NCBI GenBank assembly: GCA_902798285.1
Contig: CADBVZ010000020.1
Location: 24,236 to 88,235 of the forward strand
DNA: 64,000 nt
Reading direction: 5' to 3'
From: an uncultured Prevotella sp.
Lineage (GTDB): Bacteria; Bacteroidota; Bacteroidia; Bacteroidales; Bacteroidaceae
This document shows positions 18,226-25,374 of the stretch, piece by piece. The notes below the pieces were generated by a model, which worked only from the letters and a program-made list of their open reading frames with translations, did not search any database and was not told the origin of the DNA. Position numbers and translations under genes: made by a program. Within the stretch, counting starts at the first letter, position 1. Each line of letters starts with the position of its first letter.

Positions 18226-18689
18226 CGGCTATAGGTTTTTAATGCTGTTTGTTTATCTGTACCTTTTATAATAAAGTGGTCGAACTTCATGCCGAAGCCT
18301 TCCCATTTGTAGTCTGATACCACGTAAAGCGAGTCGGTGGTCCGCTCAAAGGCTCGAATCATGCCGTCGTTGTAACGGAAGTCCTCTAATATACCACCCA
18401 ACTTCGATCCCATCCACAGGGGTCTTGCCTTGCCGTTCACCTGTTTGAAGATGAATAGTCTGCGCCCCTTCTCTGGGTAAAAGCGCGTGCTCTTGATCAC
18501 GCCCACCATTGCATCCTCCTTTCCGTCGCCATCCACGTCACCAGTCTGAAACTGATATACGGGGTAGGGTAGTTTCCATCCGTTGAGCCAATATAGGCTG
18601 TCATGCACCTTCTTGAGCTCAAAGCTTTGTGCCGAGGCAGTGAACAGGGAACAGTGAAGAATGAATAGTGTAAGCAGTAATAATCTCAT
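18222..18689 (-). CDS. Small secreted protein with one FG-GAP/VCBS-like repeat
   Basis: A 155-residue exported protein. The signal peptide (LLLLTLFILHCSLFTASAQ) is partly encoded by TTCACT-type repeat DNA. The only recognisable motif is FQTGDVDGDGKEDAMVGV (~47-64), one calcium-binding VCBS/FG-GAP-like blade; the remaining strands could complete a small beta domain. No enzyme residues are evident. It overlaps the DUF3160 start by 4 bp, as in a translationally coupled operon, and lies 31 bp after the rluA-like gene. Function unknown; a partner or inhibitor of the DUF3160 protein is a guess. Confidence 0.65.
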   Translation of the reverse strand: MRLLLLTLFILHCSLFTASAQSFELKKVHDSLYWLNGWKLPYPVYQFQTGDVDGDGKEDAMVGVIKSTRFYPEKGRRLFIFKQVNGKARPLWMGSKLGGILEDFRYNDGMIRAFERTTDSLYVVSDYKWEGFGMKFDHFIIKGTDKQTALKTYSR

Positions 18690-18720
18690 GGTTCTTTCTT
18701 AGTTATTCATTGTTCATTGC

Positions 18721-19395
18721 TCATGATCCCTTGGGTGCTAAGGCTCGCCAAAGCGTGTCATCAGGCACGGTTGCCTCCACGATAATTGTCTCTTTCGATA
18801 CCGGATGTACGAACTCTACTTTTCGCGACATCAGTGAGATAGAACCATCAGGGTTGCTTCGTGGTGCCCCGTATTTCAGGTCGCCCTTGATAGGACAGCC
18901 CATGGCTGCCAACTGACAACGTATCTGGTGGTGTCGACCCGTCATCAACTGTACTTCGAGCAGGGTGTAGTTGTCAGAGTGACTTAACGTGCGATACTTC
19001 AGAATGGCCTTCTTTGCATTGGGCTTCTCCTGATCGTAGGCATAGCTTTTGTTCTGTTTCTCGTTACGAACGAGCCAGTTCTCAAGTGTGCCCTCTGGTT
19101 CGCGAGGGGTGTTCTTAACGATAGCCCAGTAGGTCTTATGCACCTCGCCCTCGGCAAACATCTTGTTCAGTCGGGTGAGTGCTTTCGATGTGCGGGCAAA
19201 GACCACAAGTCCGCTTACAGGACGATCCAAGCGATGCACCACACCTAAGAACACAGCCCCAGGTTTCGCGTACTTCTCCTTGATATAGTCCTTCACTATA
19301 TCAGAAAGGGGGCGATCGCCAGTTTTATCACCCTGTACGATCTCCCCACTCTGTTTGTTGACTATGATAATATGGTTGTCCTCGTAAACGACTTC
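18721..19395 (-). CDS. RluA family pseudouridine synthase, start codon apparently lost
   Basis: The reading frame holds a near-complete RluA-type enzyme that isomerises uridine to pseudouridine in rRNA or tRNA. It contains VVYEDNHIIIVNKQSGEIVQ at the N-terminus and the catalytic motif HRLDRPVSG (Asp is the nucleophile, and Val replaces the usual Thr). It lacks an S4 domain. The problem is the start. Directly before the first conserved codon the frame reads TAG, in the context ATAG GAA GTC, exactly where ATG is expected. One extra A would explain it. The first usable start in frame is GTG at 19296, which would drop about 33 conserved residues. It sits 12 bp after fabG. Confidence 0.75.
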   Translation of the reverse strand, partial: EVVYEDNHIIIVNKQSGEIVQGDKTGDRPLSDIVKDYIKEKYAKPGAVFLGVVHRLDRPVSGLVVFARTSKALTRLNKMFAEGEVHKTYWAIVKNTPREPEGTLENWLVRNEKQNKSYAYDQEKPNAKKAILKYRTLSHSDNYTLLEVQLMTGRHHQIRCQLAAMGCPIKGDLKYGAPRSNPDGSISLMSRKVEFVHPVSKETIIVEATVPDDTLWRALAPKGS

Positions 19396-19407
19396 CTATA
19401 CTCTTAA

Positions 19408-20145
19408 TTACATGTTCATACCACCATCAACCTGGATGACCTGTCCGCTTACATAGCTTGAGAGGTCAGAAGCCAGGAAGGTAGCTACGTTGGCAATGTC
19501 CTCCACCTGTCCGCCGCGACGAAGAGGAATCTTCTGCTTCCACTGCTCACGAACCTCATCGGGCAGCGCAGCTGTCATAGCAGTCTCGATGAAACCAGGA
19601 GCGATAGCATTGGCACGGATACCCTTGGGACCCATTTCCTGAGCGATACTCTTGGCAAGAGCAATCAGACCGGCCTTAGAGGCAGCGTAGTTGGCCTGAC
19701 CGGCATTACCATGAACACCTACTACTGATGCCATATTGATGATAGAACCACCACGCTGACGCATCATTACAGGTACACAAGCGTGAATGAAGTTGAACGC
19801 ACTCTTCAGGTTGACTGCGATTACAGCGTCCCATTGCTGCTCAGTCATACGGAGCATCAGACCGTCCTTGGTGATACCGGCATTGTTAACCAGAATATCG
19901 ATTGAACCAAACTCCTCCTTCACGGCCTTCACCACTTCCTCGGTCTGAGCAAAGTCGGCTGCATTTGATGCATAGCTCTTAGCCTTTACACCCAGAGCTG
20001 CAATTTCCTTCTCAGTATCCAAGTTCACCTCAAGGTCGGTGAATGCGATGTTACAGCCCTCAGAGGCATACTTCAGTGCGATAGCCTTTCCGATACCGCG
20101 TGCAGCACCAGTGATCAGCGCTGTCTTACCTTCTAATAATCCCAT
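19408..20145 (-). CDS. fabG: 3-oxoacyl-ACP reductase
   Basis: A 245-residue short-chain dehydrogenase that reduces 3-oxoacyl-ACP with NADPH in fatty-acid elongation. It shows the Rossmann TGAARGIG (12-19), NNAG (87-90) and the catalytic Ser140, Tyr153 and Lys157 (ANYAASKAG). It ends in the family-typical VDGGMNM. Length is exactly that of FabG. It follows the tetR gene by 32 bp, so the regulator probably controls it. The rluA-like gene follows 12 bp later. There are no other fab genes here, so a dedicated role beyond the housekeeping cycle is possible. Confidence 0.9.
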   Translation of the reverse strand: MGLLEGKTALITGAARGIGKAIALKYASEGCNIAFTDLEVNLDTEKEIAALGVKAKSYASNAADFAQTEEVVKAVKEEFGSIDILVNNAGITKDGLMLRMTEQQWDAVIAVNLKSAFNFIHACVPVMMRQRGGSIINMASVVGVHGNAGQANYAASKAGLIALAKSIAQEMGPKGIRANAIAPGFIETAMTAALPDEVREQWKQKIPLRRGGQVEDIANVATFLASDLSSYVSGQVIQVDGGMNM

Positions 20146-20177
20146 AATAATTTAATGTTAAATATAATTGTTTAATC

Positions 20178-20771
20178 TTATTTCCTTTGTATCTTACCCA
20201 GTGCACCATATACTACCTTTGCCACTTGAGGCTTGGTGTCTTCCTCCTTCATACCATGGGCAATACGTCCATATATATAAGGAACTTCCAGTCCTTTGAT
20301 ACAATAGTGAGTAATGTCGGCTACAAGGTCCACATTATCTATGTCGAACTCGCCATCCTCCTTGCCCTCTGTGTATACTTTACGGAAGAGTTCAATCTCA
20401 GCATCGTCAAAATGCTTACGTACCTTCTCTACCATCCAGATGTTACGGAAGAACTCGGCACGCAAATTGCCATTGCGCACCACCGTTTCACGAATCATAC
20501 TCAGATGGGTGTAGATGAGTTCTATGATTTTGTCCTGCGGACGTATCTTGCGGGCGGCCACCTCGTCGAGTTTATCACTCAGACGCTCCAACTCACTCTC
20601 AATAACGGCATAATAGATCTCCTCTTTTGACTTAAAATAGGTATAAAGCGTTCTACGACCCTTGCCCGATTGCTGGGCGATGTCGTTCATCGTCGTATTC
20701 TCCAACCCGTTCTTGGCGAACAACAGACGTGCTACGTCTACCAACTTTTGTCTTGTCTTTGAAATGGACAT
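20178..20771 (-). CDS. TetR/AcrR family transcriptional regulator
   Basis: A 197-residue regulator. The N-terminal helix-turn-helix (RLLFAKNGLENTTMNDIAQQ and GKGRRTLYTYFKSKEEI, residues ~15-57) is standard TetR_N, and the C-terminal ligand domain is all-helical. I start it at ATG 20771 (MSISKTRQK); the frame stays open further upstream but passes through the promoter. It leads an operon with fabG, and an inverted repeat overlaps its own promoter, so autoregulation is likely, with acyl-CoA or fatty acid as a plausible ligand (inference from context only). Confidence 0.88.
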   Translation of the reverse strand: MSISKTRQKLVDVARLLFAKNGLENTTMNDIAQQSGKGRRTLYTYFKSKEEIYYAVIESELERLSDKLDEVAARKIRPQDKIIELIYTHLSMIRETVVRNGNLRAEFFRNIWMVEKVRKHFDDAEIELFRKVYTEGKEDGEFDIDNVDLVADITHYCIKGLEVPYIYGRIAHGMKEEDTKPQVAKVVYGALGKIQRK

Positions 20772-20799
20772 ATATGCTTCCTCCTTCTCTTTTATAAAA

Positions 20800-20825
20800 T
20801 TGCACACGACAATTACAGTGTGCAA
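20800..20825. promoter_or_regulatory. Probable operator for the TetR regulator
   Basis: A perfect inverted repeat TTGCACAC-N10-GTGTGCAA that overlaps the -7 box and start region of the tetR promoter. A second TGTGCAAAAT half-site copy lies at 20871-20880, 52 bp from the first (20819-20828). Confidence 0.75.
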
Positions 20826-20853
20826 AATTAATAGTTTTATTTGAATTCTCCAA
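20823..20853 (-). promoter_or_regulatory. Promoter of tetR-fabG
   Basis: Minus strand: TTG at 20853-20851, 20-bp gap, TAATTTTG at 20830-20823. Leader about 50 nt. Confidence 0.7.
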
Positions 20854-20910
20854 GAAAAAAGGGCGAAAAATGTGCAAAATGAGATAAAATGCAAAAAAAG
20901 TGCAGAATAA

Positions 20911-20942
20911 TTTGGCTAATTCAAAAATAATGCGTACCTTTG
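20911..20942 (+). promoter_or_regulatory. Promoter of tRNA-Met
   Basis: TTTG at 20911-20914, 20-bp gap, TACCTTTG at 20935-20942: full consensus. Confidence 0.8.
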
Positions 20943-20980
20943 CACCCGCTTAGAAAAAATTGAGCGTTTTTATATAACAT

Positions 20981-21053
20981 CGCGGAGTGGAGCAGTTGGT
21001 AGCTCGCCAGGCTCATAACCTGGAGGTCGCACGTTCGAATCCTGCCTCCGCAA
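20981..21053 (+). tRNA. tRNA-Met (CAT), probably initiator
   Basis: A 73-nt cloverleaf without encoded CCA. The acceptor CGCGGAG pairs with CTCCGCA except for position 1 (C facing A72), the hallmark of bacterial initiator tRNA. The anticodon loop is CTCATAA (CAT). One caution: the anticodon stem bottom reads AGG/CCT rather than the three G:C pairs usual for initiators. Confidence 0.9.
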
Positions 21054-21060
21054 CTACAGG

Positions 21061-21088
21061 AACTCAAGCTTTTGCTTGGGTTCTTTTC
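21061..21088 (+). terminator. Terminator after tRNA-Met
   Basis: Stem AACTCAAGC / GCTTGGGTT (21061-21069 and 21074-21082) with a TTTT loop and a T-rich tail. Confidence 0.75.
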
Positions 21089-21135
21089 ATATAGCGCAAT
21101 CCTCTCTGGTTATTTATTGCTTTAAACGATATACA

Positions 21136-21174
21136 AAAAAGAAGCGCGAACCAAAACGGTCCGCGCTTCTTTTT
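21136..21174. terminator. Terminator of the lytic transglycosylase gene
   Basis: Stem AAAAAGAAGCGCG / CGCGCTTCTTTTT (21136-21148, 21162-21174), with an inner ACC/GGT pairing; works in either direction. Confidence 0.85.
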
Positions 21175-21175
21175 C

Positions 21176-21616
21176 TTATTTCATCTTGGCGAGTACTTTC
21201 TTGTAGTACTTGTTTGTTGCCTTGATACTGTACTTGATACCTCCGTTCCACGAACGTATCGCCTTCTCGACGCTGTTCTGGGGGTTGTAGTACTTTTGAA
21301 TTAGAAGGAACATTTCCTTAGATTTCTCTACACTGTAGCGATCTGCCATTGTGTAGCGCTTCTTACTCTTCTGCTTTTTTAGAATCTCGTTGCATTCCTT
21401 CACAAGAATCGGAGTAATCTGCATCACGCCTACGGAATTACCGCTCACGGCATTTGGATTTCCTTCACTTTCTACCTGAATAATCGCTTCGATTACAGGA
21501 TTCCAGTTAAAGCCCGATGTTTTGTTGCTCTTGTCGCCCACTTCAGTTGCCAAAGCACTTCCGCAAGCTAATACAAGTGCCATCAAGGCTACACTTGCTT
21601 TTTTAATGATACTCAT
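21176..21616 (-). CDS. Small lytic transglycosylase (SLT fold)
   Basis: A 146-residue exported protein (signal peptide to ~23, MALVLACGSALA). It has an SLT-type core: IIQVESEGNPNAVSGNSVGVMQITP holds the probable catalytic Glu in VESEGNP and the conserved GVMQI, and AIRSWNGG (~113-120) replaces the usual AYNAG motif. It would cut peptidoglycan glycan strands, making anhydro-MurNAc ends. I start it at ATG 21616; the frame runs on upstream but lies within the mapped leader. It is short for the family, close to a bare catalytic domain. It is monocistronic, with its own promoter and a structured leader. Confidence 0.8.
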   Translation of the reverse strand: MSIIKKASVALMALVLACGSALATEVGDKSNKTSGFNWNPVIEAIIQVESEGNPNAVSGNSVGVMQITPILVKECNEILKKQKSKKRYTMADRYSVEKSKEMFLLIQKYYNPQNSVEKAIRSWNGGIKYSIKATNKYYKKVLAKMK

Positions 21617-21704
21617 AACTCTATACTTTAGGCGGACACCTGTCGCAGGTACCGCGTTATCCTTTAGATTTTCAATCGGACGCATCCGATTTTATTGCAT
21701 TTCG
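21617..21704 (-). other. Structured 5' leader of the lytic transglycosylase mRNA
   Basis: The ~88-nt leader predicted from the promoter holds a 7-bp hairpin (21674-21680 with 21685-21691, core TCCGAT) and a second stem-loop (21632-21655: outer GCGG/CCGC, inner ACCTG/CAGGT, 3-nt loop). I do not recognise it as a known riboswitch. Confidence 0.45.
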
Positions 21705-21708
21705 GTTG

Positions 21709-21740
21709 CAAATGTACAATGTATCAATGAGTTACGCAAA
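21709..21740 (-). promoter_or_regulatory. Promoter of the lytic transglycosylase gene
   Basis: Minus strand: TTTG at 21740-21737, 20-bp gap, TACATTTG at 21716-21709: full consensus. Confidence 0.75.
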
Positions 21741-21823
21741 TATTTAACCCTAAAAAATGCTAAATAATGAAAGCACACTGATTTAAATCAATTAGTGTAA
21801 ATATTACAGATTTATGCAAAATG

Positions 21824-24421
21824 CTAGTCTAAATCCACCACTGTAATGCCTGCTCCACCAAATTGAACATGCTCGTCACGATAGCTTTTTACGTTGGGTA
21901 CAGTACTCAAATACTGACGTATCAATTGGCGTAGAATGCCAGTTCCTGTGCCATGCAGAATTCTGATCCTCGACATGCCTACGAGTATGGCGTCGTCAAT
22001 GAAATAGGTTACAGCATTGATAGCCTCGTCGCCTCGCATACCTCGTACGTCCAGATCTTGTCGGAAGTTCAGTTTCCTGCTATCTATCACGTCGCGGGTG
22101 TCGCGCGATACAGTGGCGTACGAACCTGCTATGCTGTTGTTGCGTTCCTCGGCCTTGGTGGTCTGCTGTTTGGGTCGCTCTGCATGTTCCAGTCGCTCCA
22201 CGCGCATCTTGGTTTTCATACCACCAAATATGACCGTCGCCATCTTTCCATCAGTCGATTCTATCTCACCCACTGATGTCAGTCCCTTGATGCGAACCGT
22301 ATCGCCAGCAGAGAAAGTAGTGAGAGATGAGGAATTCATGGCCAGAGAGTTATCTGCCGATGGAGTATTTTCTAGCTTCTCACCTCTAGCTTCTTGTTTC
22401 TCCTTTTTCTTCTTCTCCCTCCGCTCTTTGCGCTCCTGTATCTGTCGTATTTTGCGCTCTATGGCTTCATCATTTTCCTTCGTGTCGAGATCGGCTATTT
22501 CTTCCTTAAATGCATTCAGTTCCTCGCGCGCCAGACGTGTACGCTCCTTTTCAGCCTGTGCTTCCTTGATCTCGCGGATGGCATTCTCAATCTTCTTATT
22601 GCTCTCGCGCAACAGTTCTTCTGCCTGTTCCTTGGCTCTGCGGATAATCTCTTTGCGTTCTGCCTCAATCTCCTCAATGGTCTCCTCTAATCTCTTACCG
22701 CTAACTTCTAGCCGCTTTTCGTGCTGATGAATCGTCTGTCGCTTGCCCTCCCAGTAACGCTTGTCGCGCACGATGTCCTGCAGATATTTGTCGCTCTGTA
22801 TGTAGTCAGATCCTACGATGTCTGAGGCCTCTTTAATGACCTCTTCTGGGATACCTGTCTTACGTGCTATCTCAATGGCAAAACTAGAGCCTGGTTGTCC
22901 GATAGCCAATTGGAATAGAGCCTGCATCTCATGGCGATCGTAAAGCATGGCACCATTCACCACGCCAGGATGATCTTCGGCAAAGTGTTTTAGGTTCTGG
23001 TAGTGGGTGGTAATCACACCAAAAGTCTGTTTCTTCCAGAACTGATTTAGCATGGCCTCTGCGATGGCACCACCAATGGTGGGCTCCGTACCGCTACCAA
23101 ACTCGTCAATCAATATCAGACTCTTTTCGTTGGCCTGCTTCATCATCTGCTTCATGTTCATCAGATGACTTGAGTAGGTCGAGAGATCGTTTTCAATGCT
23201 CTGCTCGTCACCGATGTCAATGAGTATGTGATGAAAGATGCCTACTGTTGAATGGTCACCGATGGGGATGGGTAGTCCGCATTGTAGCATATATTGCAGT
23301 AGTCCTACGGTCTTCAAACATACAGATTTACCACCCGCATTCGGACCACTGATAATTAAAAGCCTTCCAGCTTTAGAGGTGAGTGGTGAGGACTGAGAGG
23401 TGAGAGATATGTCTAAGGGTACTACCTTCTTGCCTTGTTTCTCCAGTGATAGCTGCAACAATGGATGTACAGCGTGGATCCAGTCAATGTGGGGTTTGTA
23501 ACCCACTACTGGTTCAAAAGCTTTTGTCAGTTCGGCCCAGTTGGTTTTTGCCTGTATCAGATCTATCTGTGCCAGCAGCTGGTATGAATCAAGTATCTCA
23601 TTGACATGTGGGCGCACTTCATCGGTAAACACGGTCAGAATTCGTATTACCTCGCGACGTTCTTCAGCCTCTAACTGGCGAACCTTGTTGTTGGCCTCTA
23701 CCACTTCAGTCGGTTCTATGAATACAGTTTTTCCAGTGGCGCTCTCGTCGTGCACAATGCCGCTGATTCTACGCTTGATTTGTGGGGCAACAGGTATTAC
23801 TAATCGTCCGTCGCGCATGGTGGGTGCTGCGTCCTTATCAACCAGCCCATCCTTTTGGGCTGTATGCAATATAGTATATAATGTACGAGAGATACCACTT
23901 TGTGTCTTCTCAAGATCGTGACGTATCGTAGCCAGCGTCATAGATGCTGAATCCTTGATTTTGCCAAACTTGTCGAGTATCGAGTCAATCCTGCGAATCA
24001 TGGCAGGGAATGTTACCACACCTTCCGTTAGTCTGTGTAGGGCAGGATAGGGGTATTTGGTTTCACCGCTGGCTGTCTCCTCAGTACCATGCTCCAGATA
24101 GCGAACGATGTTGGCTATAGTTTCGAGTGATCGTCTCAAATCCCACACCTCATCTTCTTCCAGATGCGTGTTCTCAAGGCGTATGCGCATGATACTCTCC
24201 CTAACATCGAAGAAATACTGCATAGGAAAGTTGTCCTTCTCATCCTTTAGGCGTCGGAACTCCCTTACCTGTGCCAGCTGTTCGTTAATGGCATCAGCAT
24301 TTGTTGAGAAGGTTATTTCGTCAACCTTCTCCTTACCTAAGGTGCTCAAGCAACGTTCCTTCAGCAACCTCCGTATTTCGTCAAAACCAAGCTTATGCTC
24401 GAAGTTATTTGGGTAAATCAC
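21824..24421 (-). CDS. mutS2: MutS2 family ATPase/Smr endonuclease
   Basis: An 865-residue MutS2, which suppresses recombination or, in other bacteria, helps rescue collided ribosomes. Domain order is an N-terminal helical core, the ABC ATPase (Walker A SGPNAGGKSVCLK ~350; Walker B LILIDEFGSGTEP ~425), a long E/R/K-rich coiled coil (~535-660), a KOW-like segment (TVRIKGLTSVGEIEST) and a C-terminal Smr nuclease domain (LDVRGMRGDEA, then HGTGTGILR). The start is a GTG at 24421 (IYPNNFEHK), 4 nt from its -7 box. Low-complexity TCTCACC-type DNA adds an in-frame SLTSQSSPLTSK patch just before Walker A. Confidence 0.9.
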   Translation of the reverse strand: MIYPNNFEHKLGFDEIRRLLKERCLSTLGKEKVDEITFSTNADAINEQLAQVREFRRLKDEKDNFPMQYFFDVRESIMRIRLENTHLEEDEVWDLRRSLETIANIVRYLEHGTEETASGETKYPYPALHRLTEGVVTFPAMIRRIDSILDKFGKIKDSASMTLATIRHDLEKTQSGISRTLYTILHTAQKDGLVDKDAAPTMRDGRLVIPVAPQIKRRISGIVHDESATGKTVFIEPTEVVEANNKVRQLEAEERREVIRILTVFTDEVRPHVNEILDSYQLLAQIDLIQAKTNWAELTKAFEPVVGYKPHIDWIHAVHPLLQLSLEKQGKKVVPLDISLTSQSSPLTSKAGRLLIISGPNAGGKSVCLKTVGLLQYMLQCGLPIPIGDHSTVGIFHHILIDIGDEQSIENDLSTYSSHLMNMKQMMKQANEKSLILIDEFGSGTEPTIGGAIAEAMLNQFWKKQTFGVITTHYQNLKHFAEDHPGVVNGAMLYDRHEMQALFQLAIGQPGSSFAIEIARKTGIPEEVIKEASDIVGSDYIQSDKYLQDIVRDKRYWEGKRQTIHQHEKRLEVSGKRLEETIEEIEAERKEIIRRAKEQAEELLRESNKKIENAIREIKEAQAEKERTRLAREELNAFKEEIADLDTKENDEAIERKIRQIQERKERREKKKKEKQEARGEKLENTPSADNSLAMNSSSLTTFSAGDTVRIKGLTSVGEIESTDGKMATVIFGGMKTKMRVERLEHAERPKQQTTKAEERNNSIAGSYATVSRDTRDVIDSRKLNFRQDLDVRGMRGDEAINAVTYFIDDAILVGMSRIRILHGTGTGILRQLIRQYLSTVPNVKSYRDEHVQFGGAGITVVDLD

Positions 24422-24425
24422 GCTG

Positions 24426-24457
24426 CAAAGGTACGATTTAGTGAGCAAAAATCCAAA
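24426..24457 (-). promoter_or_regulatory. Promoter of mutS2
   Basis: Minus strand: TTTG at 24457-24454, 20-bp gap, TACCTTTG at 24433-24426: full consensus, ending 4 nt before the GTG start. Confidence 0.8.
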
Positions 24458-24555
24458 TTTATTTGAGATTTTTCGAACGTGAGTACCTTCGAGCGCAGCT
24501 CAAAGTACTTAATTCGAGCGTTTTTCCAAATAAAAATAAAAAAGTTGCTTAAAAA

Positions 24556-24587
24556 TTTGTTCATTTCGAAAAAACTCCGTACCTTTG
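24556..24587 (+). promoter_or_regulatory. Promoter of the tRNA-Ser remnant
   Basis: TTTG at 24556-24559, 20-bp gap, TACCTTTG at 24580-24587. Full consensus despite the damaged gene. Confidence 0.75.
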
Positions 24588-24614
24588 CACCCGCTTTCGA
24601 GACATCAGAGCACT

Positions 24615-24684
24615 GGAGAGATGGTAGAGTGGTCGATTACAGTAGTCTTGAAAACTACCGTGCTGAGAGGCACCGGGTTCAAAT
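24615..24684 (+). pseudogene. tRNA-Ser (TGA) lacking its 3' part
   Basis: The 5' acceptor strand GGAGAGA, D-arm, anticodon arm (loop CTTGAAA, anticodon TGA) and long variable arm (GTGCTGAGAGGCAC) are all present. From the T-loop on (GGTTCAAAT) the sequence no longer fits: no T-stem forms and no TCTCTCC acceptor strand follows; the rho-independent terminator comes immediately. It looks like an internal deletion between the T-loop and the terminator. Promoter and terminator are intact, so a tRNA-derived RNA is probably still made. Confidence 0.7.
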
Positions 24685-24689
24685 TTTGA

Positions 24690-24718
24690 AACCCGCTGGA
24701 AATCAGCGGGTTTTTGTT
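24690..24718 (+). terminator. Terminator after the tRNA-Ser remnant
   Basis: Stem AACCCGCTG / CAGCGGGTT (24690-24698, 24704-24712), then a T-rich run. The 24719-24837 stretch after it holds only a CCTCTTTAGAGG palindrome and no gene. Confidence 0.8.
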
Positions 24719-24837
24719 TTGTCCTCTTTAGAGGTTCCGTTTTACTTTTATGAAAGTTTAACTTCGGATTTCGTGATTTTCGGAAAAAGGAAGGGTTCAA
24801 GAGACATCATCTCCGTTATCAAAATTCTCCATAATCG

Positions 24838-25083
24838 TTATAGCATCTTTTCAAGTATCTCGACGGCCTTGGTGATATCCTCCTTAAACCGCTTGTGATC
24901 ACGGAGGAAGTCTGCCCTGCCGCCACTGATGGCGTCATATAGTTCCTGGCTCATGTCATTGGCATAGTCAGAAATGGCCAGTTCTATGTCATCCTTCTGC
25001 CAGTCGAGCGTGGAATGAACATAGATGCGCTGCTTCTGATGCAGGAAACTGTAGGCGGTCTCGATACTGTCTTTTGTTATCAT
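24838..25083 (-). CDS. Small conserved-looking protein, unknown function
   Basis: An 81-residue acidic, helix-rich cytoplasmic protein opening MITKDSIETAYSFLHQKQR. No signal peptide or membrane segment is present. I have no firm family for it. Its start overlaps the stop of the DUF4250 gene by 4 bp, so the two form a translationally coupled pair. Codon use looks like its neighbours. Confidence 0.6.
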   Translation of the reverse strand: MITKDSIETAYSFLHQKQRIYVHSTLDWQKDDIELAISDYANDMSQELYDAISGGRADFLRDHKRFKEDITKAVEILEKML

Positions 25084-25289
25084 CTTGTTACTGAGTCATA
25101 ACCTATCGGGCGAAATTGCTTCTGTTTCTCACTATACACAAATCCGTGCTCGTATAGGTAGTTCTTCATCTCTTTAGGCTCCGTCCCAAAGTTATAGCAC
25201 AAAGATTCAAGCGTGTCAAACTCCTTGTCTCTTAGGAGCATGTTCACGCTCGAAACCAGTATGGCAGGATCTTTCGGCAGGTAGTCCAT
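25080..25289 (-). CDS. DUF4250 domain protein
   Basis: A 69-residue protein matching the DUF4250 pattern: an opening LPKDPAILVSSVNMLLRD, a central LESLCYNFG helix and a final GYEYn-like segment, here GFVYSEKQKQF. The family is found in Firmicutes and Bacteroidetes; its role is unknown, although the helix pattern resembles a small winged or HTH domain. It precedes the 81-residue gene with a 4-bp overlap and is divergent from the cyclophilin gene. Confidence 0.7.
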   Translation of the reverse strand: MDYLPKDPAILVSSVNMLLRDKEFDTLESLCYNFGTEPKEMKNYLYEHGFVYSEKQKQFRPIGYDSVTR

Positions 25290-25315
25290 ATCACAAATCT
25301 TATTAAATCAGAGGG

Positions 25316-25353
25316 CAAAGGTACTCATAATTCCATGATTATTTGTACCTTTG
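25316..25353. promoter_or_regulatory. Divergent -7 boxes between DUF4250 gene and cyclophilin
   Basis: Minus strand TACCTTTG at 25323-25316 and plus strand TACCTTTG at 25346-25353, facing away from each other. Neither has a clear -33 element at the usual distance. Confidence 0.6.
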
Positions 25354-25374
25354 CACAAATAATTAGGATAGTTT

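Noticed and set aside
24479-24898. 139-codon plus-strand open frame across the tRNA-Ser remnant
   Set aside because: It covers a promoter, a tRNA remnant and a terminator and has no protein pattern.
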